12,515 nucleotides of DNA from Bdellovibrionales bacterium (GTDB lineage Bacteria > Bdellovibrionota > Bdellovibrionia > Bdellovibrionales > JAMPXM01): the NCBI GenBank assembly GCA_005792225.1, contig SXSP01000033.1, positions 1-12,515 of the forward strand. The letters are read 5' to 3'. The number at the start of each line of letters is the position of its first letter. Positions within the stretch are counted from its first letter, which is position 1. The notes under the pieces were generated by a model. The model was not told where the DNA came from and ran no database searches. It saw nothing but the letters and a program-made list of their open reading frames with translations. Positions 1 through 6,404 of the stretch are shown piece after piece. A program made the position numbers and the translations under genes.

Positions 1-1
1 G

Positions 2-406
2 AAAACGAAGAACAAAGACCTTGGCGAAGTCATCGAGAAAGCCCTCGACACGTGGCTTGATCGCAACGATCCCGTGCGCAAGGCGAAGCGCTCAAAACGC
101 CCAAAGAAAAATTCTGTGCAAACAGAGAACGTGCCGGCCGCCGAAGCTCACGCCGTTTACGCCCGTGATGAGGGGCGCTGCACCTTTACCCTTCCCAATG
201 GCAAGCGGTGCCCGAATGAACGCTGGGTGCAGCTCCACCACCTGCAGTACAGAAAAGACGGTGGTACTCATGATGCCGAGAATCTCACGACTCTCTGTTC
301 AGAGTGCCATGAGCTCGTTCATCAGTTGGATCTGCCGTTGAACGAGCTGCGGGCGCCGCGGATGGCCTACAGCCCGGGCCTGTCTAAGGAGTTGACAGTC
401 CACTAG
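2..406 (+). CDS. HNH endonuclease, C-terminal part (5' end cut by window edge)
   Basis: The frame is open from the left window edge to the TAG at 404-406, so this is the last 134 residues of a longer protein. A GTG at 74 is in frame but has no convincing ribosome binding site, and the coding sequence before it reads naturally as protein, so I do not treat it as the start. The tail carries a complete HNH nuclease module: a zinc-type cysteine pair (visible residues C60 and C70), the histidine pair H79-H80 in LHHLQY, N94 in AENLTTLC, then C99, C102, H103 and H107 in the CxxCHxxxH ending. This ββα-metal fold cuts DNA using a divalent metal. A basic Lys/Arg-rich stretch (residues about 25-36) precedes it. 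The layout resembles proteins with a long helical N-terminal region and a C-terminal HNH, often of unknown role. The biological target cannot be inferred. The HNH call is firm; the full-length architecture is unseen. Confidence 0.85.
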   Translation, partial: KTKNKDLGEVIEKALDTWLDRNDPVRKAKRSKRPKKNSVQTENVPAAEAHAVYARDEGRCTFTLPNGKRCPNERWVQLHHLQYRKDGGTHDAENLTTLCSECHELVHQLDLPLNELRAPRMAYSPGLSKELTVH

Positions 407-476
407 CCGGTTTGGTCATGGCGGGCGCCCCCTACCCGCCAAAACGGCCCAGAATGCATTTGGGGCGGCACCGGCT
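405..476. repeat. Nested inverted repeats between the HNH gene and the SH3 protein gene
   Basis: The 113-base gap after the HNH stop holds a perfect 6-bp inverted repeat GGCGGG/CCCGCC (420-425 and 435-440). It is nested inside a perfect 7-bp inverted repeat AGCCGGT/ACCGGCT (405-411 and 470-476). No T-run follows on either strand, so it is not a typical intrinsic terminator. It could be a weak or factor-assisted terminator, or a structured leader of the next gene. I see no convincing -35/-10 pair here. Confidence 0.3.
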
Positions 477-519
477 TCGCAATTCTTGCCGTTTGAGTCC
501 TCAATGGGAAGGGTTTCGT

Positions 520-1761
520 ATGAAGAAGTCGATAGCACGCCAGATTCTTTCGGTCATGACTACGGGAGCGGTCCTCGCGGGCGCGGTTCCCGCCTTCGCG
601 GTAGATGCCGCAAGGGGTGCCAATATCGATGGATATATTCTCGATCCGTCTTACAACGTTCGCTTGCACCCGGATAAAGAAAGTAAGCGCGTGAGTAGCG
701 TGAGGAACATTTCGGATGAAGGTTTCACCCTTTCGGATCTTGATAAGGAATGGGTCAAGGTCACGCGCCCGAATCAGGGCTCGGGTTACGTTCACCGGAA
801 TGCGCTGAAGAAGGTTGAACTCAACTCAAGTTATTTGATTCGCTCGAATCCGAGCCTTGATGCAAGCCGGATGAAAACCGTTGGCGCCGCGAAGTCGAAG
901 GGTCTTCTGCTCACGGGTGTCACGAAGGTCGTTAAAGAAAACGGAAAGACCGTCGATTGGAAAGAAGTCATTGTCGATGGCAAACGCGGCTGGATTGCCG
1001 GTGGCGTTTTAAGAAACATCGGGAAGAAGGCGGAAGCGCCCGCGGCTCAACCGGCTCCCGCGAAGAAGGTAGCCAAGGCGCAACCGAAGCCTGAAGCAAA
1101 ACCTGCAGCTAAAACAGAGAAGAAACCAGAAGCAAAACCAGAGGCGAAGCCAGAAGCGAAACCAGAGGTTGTGCAACCACCGAAGGTCGCGGCTAACGAG
1201 AACAAGCCGAAAAGCAAACCAGAGCCAAAAGCAGAGAAGCCTCAGAAGAAGCCGGAGGCAAACCCGCCGGCTTCGGCTTCCAACGACAACAAAAAGGGAC
1301 CCCTTCGCCAACCGCCGGTGAAAGTGATCGAGCCGGATGCGGCGTCGAGCACGGCTGCCAACTTGAAACCCGATGTGAAACCAGAAGAGTGCGTCGGGAA
1401 TAAAGCAGCGTTTGATAATCACGCGCTCCTTAAGAAGGCATTCCCTGAGGGCTACAACCCGTTCGTTCGCTGGAATGGCGATCAGTGTAGCGCGAAGGTT
1501 GAACCCGCGGGCGACGGCGTTTGGACCATGACGATTCCTGACTTCTGCGTGATGGCGCGAAACGCGACGAAGCCCAACAAGAAGCCGATTCAACCCGTCA
1601 CGAACGTACCGCTCAAGATCTGCGTCGATACGAAGACGAACAAGCCGTTCTTGAGAATGGCGGGAAATCGCTTCGAGTTCCAGGATGCGAGCGCGAACTC
1701 GGTGATCCTCGGTGACAAAGACGAACAGAGCACGTTCACGCGCTCAAACGCGGTTCGCTAA
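520..1761 (+). CDS. Exported SH3-like protein with Lys/Pro/Glu/Ala-rich linker and cysteine-containing C-terminal domain
   Basis: A 413-residue predicted periplasmic or envelope protein. The start at 520 is chosen over the upstream in-frame ATG at 412 because GGAAGGG lies just before it and because it begins a clean Sec signal peptide (MKKS..., hydrophobic core about 9-22, cleavage likely after AFA at 25-27). Residues about 35-100 and 103-168 look like two bacterial SH3 (SH3b) repeats, with NVRLHPD and YLIRSNPS openings, WVKV and WKEV cores, and GYVHRNAL and GWIAGGVL endings. Such domains usually bind cell-wall or protein ligands. Residues about 169-290 form a low-complexity linker including three tandem PEAK units (codons around 1126-1167). 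The C-terminal region, about 290-413, has four cysteines (C291, C323, C343, C368) that could form two disulfides; I do not recognise it. The next gene follows after 10 bases, suggesting co-transcription. Function is unknown; a structural or ligand-binding envelope role is inference. Confidence 0.85.
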   Translation: MKKSIARQILSVMTTGAVLAGAVPAFAVDAARGANIDGYILDPSYNVRLHPDKESKRVSSVRNISDEGFTLSDLDKEWVKVTRPNQGSGYVHRNALKKVELNSSYLIRSNPSLDASRMKTVGAAKSKGLLLTGVTKVVKENGKTVDWKEVIVDGKRGWIAGGVLRNIGKKAEAPAAQPAPAKKVAKAQPKPEAKPAAKTEKKPEAKPEAKPEAKPEVVQPPKVAANENKPKSKPEPKAEKPQKKPEANPPASASNDNKKGPLRQPPVKVIEPDAASSTAANLKPDVKPEECVGNKAAFDNHALLKKAFPEGYNPFVRWNGDQCSAKVEPAGDGVWTMTIPDFCVMARNATKPNKKPIQPVTNVPLKICVDTKTNKPFLRMAGNRFEFQDASANSVILGDKDEQSTFTRSNAVR

Positions 1762-1771
1762 GGAGCCCTCG

Positions 1772-2302
1772 ATGAACGCATTAGCGAAGCTCTTAGGCCT
1801 CACGGCACTGCTCTTGATGTCACACGCATCCAACGCCCGCGCGGAAGGATGTGAGTTCGTACGGAGAGACCAGATGGAGTCGCTCCTGAAGGCAATGCCG
1901 AAGGAAGTTGTCGGTTACGTGAATTGCTTTGAGAAAAGTCCGAAGGTCAACATGCTCTTCGTCGCCAAGTTCAAACACCTCGACGACGGGGCGCTGGATC
2001 TCTTCGTCGGTCGCGTGGGTTTGAGCGTTGATGCCGGTAGCCGCAGTGTCGCCTCGGTTTGGCACTCGAAGGGCCCCATCGCGAAAAGACAGATTTTATT
2101 GAAGACTCTTACGCCGAAGAATCAGTACACGACGTCGAAAAGTCTTATGTCACACTACGGATTCGTTGAGCCGACGAAGGACGGCGGGTACATCTTGTTC
2201 TTGCATTCGCAGGGCGAGCGCGAGACGCAACTCAACCGACACACATTGGAGTCGGTTCGCAAGCAGATCTCGCGGCCCGAATTCTTGGCGAAACTTGGCT
2301 AA
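1772..2302 (+). CDS. Small exported protein of unknown function
   Basis: A 176-residue protein starting at the ATG at 1772. AGGAG at 1761-1765, overlapping the stop codon of the upstream gene, is a well-spaced ribosome binding site and favours this start over the in-frame ATG at 1712, which lies inside the upstream gene. Residues 1-24 form a Sec signal peptide (hydrophobic LLGLTALLLM, likely cleavage after ARA at 22-24), so the protein should act in the periplasm or envelope. Two cysteines, C27 and C52, could form a disulfide in the mature protein. The rest is mixed alpha/beta in character, with no catalytic motif I recognise. The 10-base gap to the SH3-like gene suggests one transcript and perhaps a shared role. 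Its TAA is immediately followed by the stop codon of the convergent gene. Confidence 0.8.
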   Translation: MNALAKLLGLTALLLMSHASNARAEGCEFVRRDQMESLLKAMPKEVVGYVNCFEKSPKVNMLFVAKFKHLDDGALDLFVGRVGLSVDAGSRSVASVWHSKGPIAKRQILLKTLTPKNQYTTSKSLMSHYGFVEPTKDGGYILFLHSQGERETQLNRHTLESVRKQISRPEFLAKLG

Positions 2303-2683
2303 TTATTCGAGATCGCACCAGAGCGCCACTTGATGGCGCTTTCCATTTGCGACGTAGGTCACCGTTTGGCTCTGGCGATCGCCGGGCGTCGTGTAAAGCT
2401 CAAAACCATTTCCGTTCGTCAAGGCGTGGTCCGCCGGGAAGCTCGCGCGCGACATCGAAATTCCTGTCACGTCGACAAGCTTGTTTTTCACGGTGGCGAG
2501 ATCGCGGGTTTCGCTGATGATCGCGCGGTAGGAGTTCGTTCCGACTTGCAGGAGATCCATGAAGATGTAGCCGCCTTGATAGCGGCCCTGAGAGCGGCAC
2601 GTCTCGACGAGGCGAGATTCCGATGCGAATGAAAGAGTTGAGACGAGGCTGAGGGCGAGTGCAAAGAGTGCTTGGAATTTCAT
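2303..2683 (-). CDS. Small exported protein of unknown function with one likely disulfide
   Basis: A 126-residue minus-strand protein. The ATG at 2683-2681 is preceded by TTTAGGAG with normal spacing. Residues 1-20 are a standard signal peptide (LFALALSLVSTLSFA, cleavage after SFA). The mature part is about 106 residues and has only two cysteines, C29 near its start and C123 near its end, in a form that suggests a single disulfide closing a small beta-rich fold (QTVTYVANGKRHQVALWCDLE alternates like strands). I do not recognise the family. The gene stands alone on its strand: the downstream neighbour is convergent with zero intergenic bases, and the upstream gene on the same strand ends 133 bases away, so it probably has its own promoter in 2684-2816. 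Confidence 0.75.
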   Translation of the reverse strand: MKFQALFALALSLVSTLSFASESRLVETCRSQGRYQGGYIFMDLLQVGTNSYRAIISETRDLATVKNKLVDVTGISMSRASFPADHALTNGNGFELYTTPGDRQSQTVTYVANGKRHQVALWCDLE

Positions 2684-2816
2684 GGTTTTTCTCCTAAAGC
2701 CCGCATTCCTTGAAAGTTTCGCGCCAAGGCCCTCTGAGACTTTACGGGGAGCCCGGCATTCCTCACTACCCAGAATTTACAGGGCGCTGACAGAATGCGC
2801 GGGTTTTAGGGGAATC
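2684..2816 (-). promoter_or_regulatory. Intergenic region with a repeated GCATTCC-type motif upstream of the 2303-2683 gene
   Basis: Read on the minus strand, AGGAATGCGGGC (2710-2699) recurs as AGGAATGCCGGGC (2763-2751), differing by one inserted base. An inverted relative, CCCGCGCATTC, lies at 2803-2793. The copy nearest the gene sits just upstream of the ribosome binding site. Such spaced repeats could be binding sites for a regulator, but no clear -35/-10 pair is visible and I see no U-tract terminator for the gene ending at 2817. The existence of the repeats is direct observation; the regulatory role is a guess. Confidence 0.25.
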
Positions 2817-3701
2817 TCAGAAGTTGAAGCCCACCTTCAGGCGAACTTCTTGTTTGGTCTTTTCGATTAAATGAAAGTCATCGGGTTGGCCCTCGAACTT
2901 CTCTCCCCCGCCCTTGATTTGCGGAAAGTAAGTGAGGGTGGTCCACCAGCTTTGAGAGGCATAATGGATGCTGGGACCGGCGAACCACGTCCAGCGCTCT
3001 TGCCCGACTTCTGTTTCGTATTCTGTCTCGTAGACCGTTTCGATACCCGCGAACCAGCTCGGAATGAAGCGGTAGGAGAGACCCGTTCCAATCTTGAGCC
3101 CGATTTCCATCTCGGGAATCGTTGGCCACTCCACATTAGGATCGAGGCCGTTGATATGCGCGCGTTTGGCGTAGGTGGTTTCGGTGACGAGGTTTCCGAT
3201 CCAGGCGAGTTGGGCGTCGAAGAAATATTTTTGGAAGAGAAACTCAACTTCCTGAGTCGTCGTGTCTTTGTACTGACCGGAGTGACGATCCAGCCACGAG
3301 TAGGTCAGTGAGTAGTAGACGGAGAAGCCCACCGGATCGATCACGGGGCTCAAGAAATTATACTTCATCGCGCCCTCAAAGCCCGATGGTTTAAAGCCCG
3401 AGCTGTTGTCCTGCGGAAGATATCCGTCGACGATGAGGCCACTGACGTGCACGGACTGGGCGAGCACCGCCCCCGCAACTGAGAAACGATCGGTGACTCC
3501 ATATTCGAGTTCCGTCTTCGAATCGAACGCTGAATAAGTTCCCTTTCCCTTGTCGGTTCGAGCGGTCACGATTTGGTAGAGTTCTTTCACGTTTTCGGGA
3601 AGAGGCTCGGCGCCCCGCACGTAACCGAGGAAATTTTCGTCGGCCGATGCGAGTGACGGGAGAATGAGGGCAATGGCGAGAAGAAGGCGCGGCAAATTCA
3701 T
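2817..3701 (-). CDS. Outer-membrane beta-barrel protein, DUF6662-like
   Basis: A 294-residue protein. The start at 3701 is preferred to the in-frame ATGs at 3734 and 3725 because AGGAG lies seven bases upstream and it begins a signal peptide (MNLPRLLLAIALILPSLASA, cleavage after ASA at 18-20). The mature protein opens with ENFLGYVRGAEPLPENVKEL, which matches my memory of the DUF6662 family. Alternating aromatic and polar strands run throughout (FSVYYSLTYSW, TGLSYRFIPSWFAGIET, WWTTLTYFPQIKG). The protein ends in VRLKVGFNF, a terminal aromatic typical of the signal read by the BAM outer-membrane assembly machinery. It is probably an integral outer-membrane barrel; whether it forms a pore or has another role is unknown. 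It is divergent from the PAP2 phosphatase gene with 152 bases between them. The barrel call is firm, the family name less so. Confidence 0.8.
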   Translation of the reverse strand: MNLPRLLLAIALILPSLASADENFLGYVRGAEPLPENVKELYQIVTARTDKGKGTYSAFDSKTELEYGVTDRFSVAGAVLAQSVHVSGLIVDGYLPQDNSSGFKPSGFEGAMKYNFLSPVIDPVGFSVYYSLTYSWLDRHSGQYKDTTTQEVEFLFQKYFFDAQLAWIGNLVTETTYAKRAHINGLDPNVEWPTIPEMEIGLKIGTGLSYRFIPSWFAGIETVYETEYETEVGQERWTWFAGPSIHYASQSWWTTLTYFPQIKGGGEKFEGQPDDFHLIEKTKQEVRLKVGFNF

Positions 3702-3853
3702 CTTTTGACTCCTGGATGGATTCATCACTAGCAAGTGCGCTGAGGAGAACGCAAAATTTTTCGCTAAACTCGGCTGGCTCTTTCCGACTGGCTTTCAATT
3801 ACGGCTCGACGGCCAGTTGCCATCCTCCCCGTTCTGCGCCAGAGTAAAACTCT
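3702..3853. other. Divergent intergenic region between the barrel gene and the PAP2 gene
   Basis: These 152 bases must supply promoters for both flanking genes, but I cannot point to a convincing -35/-10 pair on either strand. Visible structure includes a 6-bp inverted repeat ACTGGC/GCCAGT (3787-3792 and 3812-3817) and a 5-bp inverted repeat AGAGT-AAA-ACTCT (3841-3853) that ends exactly at the ATG of the plus-strand gene. The AGGAG at 3713-3709 serves the minus-strand gene. Confidence 0.35.
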
Positions 3854-4654
3854 ATGCTTCATCTGAGAATCCACTTCATGATCCTGCTCGTCTTGGTTTT
3901 CACTTCAGGTGACTTTGCGATGGCCGCGGATGCGTCTCCCGAGCCGAGCGCCGCCGAAACTTTTAGGGAAACGTTTTCCTGGCGAACACTGAAGGGCGAC
4001 TTCACCTCTCCTTTCACGACTCCAGCGAAGTACGCGCTCGCAACGGGCACGGCACTGACGGCGGTCGCTATGATCTTCAAAAAGGAGATCGATGAACCGA
4101 TCAACGATGCGATGAAGCGCGATCGCCCTCTCGGTGACGACGGGACGGGAGATAAATTCGGGCAGCTGGTTCCGAACGTGCTTTATTTCGGCTCAATGTT
4201 GGCTACGTACTCGATAACGGGAGAAGCACGTCCCCTCCGCCGCGCGAATTTGATGTTCCGTTCGACCCTTCATTCGGGGATCGTGACGATCGCGCTGAAA
4301 AACACGTTGCGAGCGGGACGCCCGTACAACAATGACGTCAAGACGTCGTTTCCGTCAGGTCATTCGAGTTCAAGTTTCGCCTTCGCTTCCGCGGTCGCGA
4401 TGGAACATGAATGGTATTGGGGGCTCGGTGCGTACGCCGTGGCAACGTACGTTGGTGCGAGTCGCATCAACGATCATCAACATCACTTTCGCGACGTGCT
4501 CGCTGGCGCGACGATCGGGATTTCGTACGGAATGGGCGTGTTCTACCGAATGAAAGAAGAAGAAACCTCAGGGCTGGCTTCCAACGTTTCGTGGGCGCTC
4601 CTTCCCACTGACGATTTGGCGGGAGCGACTTTGATTTACAAAAAGGCGTTCTAA
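3854..4654 (+). CDS. Secreted PAP2-family phosphatase
   Basis: A 266-residue member of the PAP2 (type 2 phosphatidic acid phosphatase) superfamily, which removes phosphate from lipid or other phosphoesters through a phospho-histidine intermediate. All three signature motifs are intact: K149-x6-R156-P157 (KNTLRAGRP), P167-S168-G169-H170 (SFPSGH), and S203-R204-x5-H210-x3-D214 (SRINDHQHHFRD). H210 is the expected nucleophile and H170 the acid. An N-terminal hydrophobic segment (about 8-25, ending AMA) looks like a signal peptide, so activity should face the periplasm; moderately hydrophobic helices lie around 59-76, 105-122, 189-202 and 217-231. The start is uncertain: the ATG at 3854 gives a basic n-region but has no Shine-Dalgarno sequence, and the ATG at 3878 has only a weak one. 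Possible substrates are lipid phosphates, undecaprenyl pyrophosphate or lipid A; the sequence does not decide. Confidence 0.9.
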   Translation: MLHLRIHFMILLVLVFTSGDFAMAADASPEPSAAETFRETFSWRTLKGDFTSPFTTPAKYALATGTALTAVAMIFKKEIDEPINDAMKRDRPLGDDGTGDKFGQLVPNVLYFGSMLATYSITGEARPLRRANLMFRSTLHSGIVTIALKNTLRAGRPYNNDVKTSFPSGHSSSSFAFASAVAMEHEWYWGLGAYAVATYVGASRINDHQHHFRDVLAGATIGISYGMGVFYRMKEEETSGLASNVSWALLPTDDLAGATLIYKKAF

Positions 4655-4683
4655 AAAAAGCCGACTCCGCAAACGGAGCCGGC
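4653..4683 (-). terminator. Intrinsic terminator of the lipoprotein gene
   Basis: A ten-base-pair stem (4660-4669 with 4674-4683, one A/C mismatch) closes a four-base loop CAAA. On the minus strand the hairpin is followed by seven U residues (the A-run at 4653-4659), directly downstream of the lipoprotein stop at 4695. The U-tract overlaps the TAA of the convergent PAP2 gene. On the plus strand no T-run follows, so it acts mainly in the minus direction. Confidence 0.8.
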
Positions 4684-4694
4684 CCGATCGTCAA

Positions 4695-5324
4695 TTACTT
4701 ACGCGAGTAAGTGATTGTTTGATCGATGTTCGTCGGGCGCTTTGCGGGAGCCGACTTGTCTTTTCCATCTTCTTCGAGTCCGAAGCGGAGTTGATCGCCG
4801 TCAACTTGAACGACGTCGTAGACTTTGCGGGGAGTTTTCGTCCAGCAACGAGCGAGAACGGGCGAGTTCGAAGATTCCGCCGTTACGTTCTTCTCGATTC
4901 CGACTTGCCAGTCGGTGAAACCGCAAGCCGCAACGAGGTTGAGTGCTTTTTGGCCGGCCTCATTCACGGGAGTGATCGCAACTGAGTCAAACGACTGGTT
5001 GAACTCGAAAGTATTGTCGCTCACTTCACGGCCAAGATCGGCGCTCCCGTTTTCAACGACACGAACTTCGGGAGTTCCGCAGTTGTCGGAGCTATAGAGA
5101 GTGGTTGTCTTCGAAAAGCTCGCTCCTTTATCGAATTCAACGACCTCGGATGTGAGACCGAAAATATCCGACTTTTGGCAGCCCGCCGACCATTGGTCGT
5201 CGATTTGAGCTGTTCTGACTTCTCTCTCAACGTTCTTCGCGACTTCGGAATCCTTGCCGCAGCCAGTGACCAGAGCGATGGTGCCGAATGCCACAACGGC
5301 CGACATCATAAGTTTTGTGTTCAT
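4695..5324 (-). CDS. Lipoprotein of unknown function
   Basis: A 209-residue predicted lipoprotein. The start at 5324 is fixed by a near-perfect Shine-Dalgarno AAGGAGG four bases upstream and by the signal sequence that follows. The lipobox is V19-T20-G21-C22; C22 would be lipidated, and the residues after it are Gly and Lys rather than Asp, so sorting to the outer membrane is plausible. The mature part has a region around residues 43-100 with WSAGC and DNCGTP, a central CGFTDWQVGIEK, then KVYDVVQVDGDQLRFG and a final KRPTNIDQTITYSRK. This pattern (paired cysteines, single Trp, strand-rich, a short KRP...Y ending) recalls small lipoproteins of a beta-sandwich or lipocalin-like type, but I cannot name the family. 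It is monocistronic by position: own leader upstream, own terminator downstream. Confidence 0.85.
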   Translation of the reverse strand: MNTKLMMSAVVAFGTIALVTGCGKDSEVAKNVEREVRTAQIDDQWSAGCQKSDIFGLTSEVVEFDKGASFSKTTTLYSSDNCGTPEVRVVENGSADLGREVSDNTFEFNQSFDSVAITPVNEAGQKALNLVAACGFTDWQVGIEKNVTAESSNSPVLARCWTKTPRKVYDVVQVDGDQLRFGLEEDGKDKSAPAKRPTNIDQTITYSRK

Positions 5325-5328
5325 AGTT

Positions 5329-5382
5329 CCTCCTTGTTGGTTGATCGCACGATCCCCCGAAGGAGCAAGGAGGATGCCTCCT
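5329..5382 (-). promoter_or_regulatory. Structured 5' leader that could sequester the lipoprotein ribosome binding site
   Basis: On the mRNA, CCTCCTTG (5373-5366) is the exact complement of CAAGGAGG (5336-5329), the Shine-Dalgarno of the lipoprotein gene. The same CCTCCT can instead pair with an adjacent upstream AGGAGG (5382-5377) across a three-base CAT loop. The two pairings share the middle strand, so they exclude each other: one frees the ribosome binding site and the other hides it. A small GATC-GTGC-GATC element (5353-5342) lies between them. The complementarity is directly visible; switching is inference. Confidence 0.4.
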
Positions 5383-5391
5383 CTCAAAACG

Positions 5392-5397
5392 TATATA
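5392..5397 (-). promoter_or_regulatory. Possible -10 element of the lipoprotein gene
   Basis: TATATA on the minus strand lies about 10 bases upstream of the first leader hairpin arm. A transcript starting near 5385 would begin just before AGGAGG and include both leader pairings. The -35 position 17 bases upstream does not resemble TTGACA, so the promoter would be weak or need an activator. Confidence 0.3.
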
Positions 5398-5480
5398 GAA
5401 GGTTCAGACGGCCAACGGCCGAGCTTCGGGGCGATTTTCCACTTACTTCTCGTGGAGGAAAGGGACCCATGCCGGGCGCG

Positions 5481-6404
5481 TTAGGACCGACTCCGATTCG
5501 GTTTACGCGCGAGACGCCGCAAACCACCTGAGTTCGCGACGAGTTGGTCTACGAATGCGCGCACACGCGCGCTTAAATATCGCTTCTGGGGAATCACGAG
5601 ATATGCCTTTCCGAATGGTTCTAGGCGATCGTTGGGAAGACACTGAACGAGCGTTCCCGCATCAAGAAAAGGACTTACATCCCACCGAGATCGAATGGCT
5701 ACGCCCTCTCCGAGAAGAGCCATCTCGGTTAAAAAAAGGCCCACTTCGCATTTCACCTTACGGGAGGATTCGAAGGAGGCGAGAGACTCACCCGACTTGA
5801 TGAATCGGCATCGCTTATAGAGATCAAGCGTGAGAAGAGAGTGTTGATGAAGGTCCTGAGGCGTTTTGATCGGAGAATGCTTTTTTAAGTAAGCCGGCGA
5901 CGCGCAAATGACGAGTTCATTATCAGCGATCTCTCGATAGACAAAATCGGCGCCCTTGGGTGGATGAACGCGAACCGCGAGATCCATTTGTTCGCCAATC
6001 AGGTCGACGATTCTCTCGGAGAGATCAAGTTCGAATTCGACATCAGGAAATTTATTGCGAAAAACTTCGATCTCCTTTGCGAGCCACCGAAAGGCGACCA
6101 CGGGAAGACACGTCAGACGAATCGTTCCCGATAATCCACCGGCGTCAGACGCTCGTCGTTCGAGTTCGTTTGCACTCTCCAAAAGCGAACGCGCGTGCAG
6201 GAGAAGGCCCTCACCCTCTGAAGTCAACGTGACTGATCTCGTCGTGCGGTTGAAGAGTCTCAGCCCCAACTGGGTTTCCAAAGACGAGATGCGCTTTGTG
6301 ATGTTGGGCGCGCCGATACCTAACGAGCGGCCGGCTTTAGCAAAACTCCGGGCTTGGGCCACGAGAACAAAAGCTTCCCAAAGCTGAAGATCGCTAATTC
6401 TCAT
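5481..6404 (-). CDS. LysR-family transcriptional regulator
   Basis: A 307-residue LysR-type regulator of usual family length. The start at 6404 is preferred to the in-frame ATG at 6440 because GGAGG lies five bases upstream and residue 1 then aligns with the usual family start. Residues about 4-63 are the winged helix-turn-helix (LWEAFVLVAQARSFAKAGRS, then APNITKRISSLETQLGLRLFNRTTRSVTLT). Residues about 92-295 form the periplasmic-binding-like effector domain (GTIRLTCLPV..., DLAVRV, LVICASPAYL). The closest general resemblance is to the common group of LysR proteins with an FNRTTR wing, often controlling a divergent gene; the effector cannot be predicted. It is divergent from the DUF2608-like gene, and a dyad overlaps its own translation start, suggesting negative autoregulation. 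The C-terminal tail (RRLARKPNRSRS) is basic. Confidence 0.93.
   Translation of the reverse strand: MRISDLQLWEAFVLVAQARSFAKAGRSLGIGAPNITKRISSLETQLGLRLFNRTTRSVTLTSEGEGLLLHARSLLESANELERRASDAGGLSGTIRLTCLPVVAFRWLAKEIEVFRNKFPDVEFELDLSERIVDLIGEQMDLAVRVHPPKGADFVYREIADNELVICASPAYLKKHSPIKTPQDLHQHSLLTLDLYKRCRFIKSGESLASFESSRKVKCEVGLFLTEMALLGEGVAIRSRWDVSPFLDAGTLVQCLPNDRLEPFGKAYLVIPQKRYLSARVRAFVDQLVANSGGLRRLARKPNRSRS

Noticed and set aside
74..406. A 110-residue HNH protein starting at GTG 74
   Set aside because: The frame is open upstream to the window edge and there is no ribosome site before the GTG; it is a partial gene.
392..420. TTGACA at 392-397 as a -35 element for the SH3-like gene
   Set aside because: No acceptable -10 lies 16-18 bases downstream, and the hexamer falls inside the HNH coding sequence.
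412..519. N-terminal extension of the SH3-like protein from ATG 412
   Set aside because: It has no ribosome site and would place 36 hydrophilic residues before a clear signal peptide; ATG 520 has GGAAGGG upstream.
1009..1593. A 194-residue antisense reading frame
   Set aside because: It is an artefact of the Lys/Pro-rich linker on the other strand; its Arg/Leu/Phe-rich composition and lack of a ribosome site do not look like a protein.
3391..3798. A 135-residue minus-strand reading frame overlapping the barrel gene start
   Set aside because: It overlaps the signal peptide and first strands of the barrel gene in another frame, and its Ser/Arg-rich composition is shadow-like.
5409..5421. CGGCC-AAC-GGCCG hairpin as terminator of the LysR gene
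   Set aside because: The stem is only five pairs and no U-run follows on the minus strand.
5175..5531. A 118-residue plus-strand reading frame across the lipoprotein promoter
   Set aside because: It runs antisense to the lipoprotein start and the LysR end, with no ribosome site or recognisable domain.
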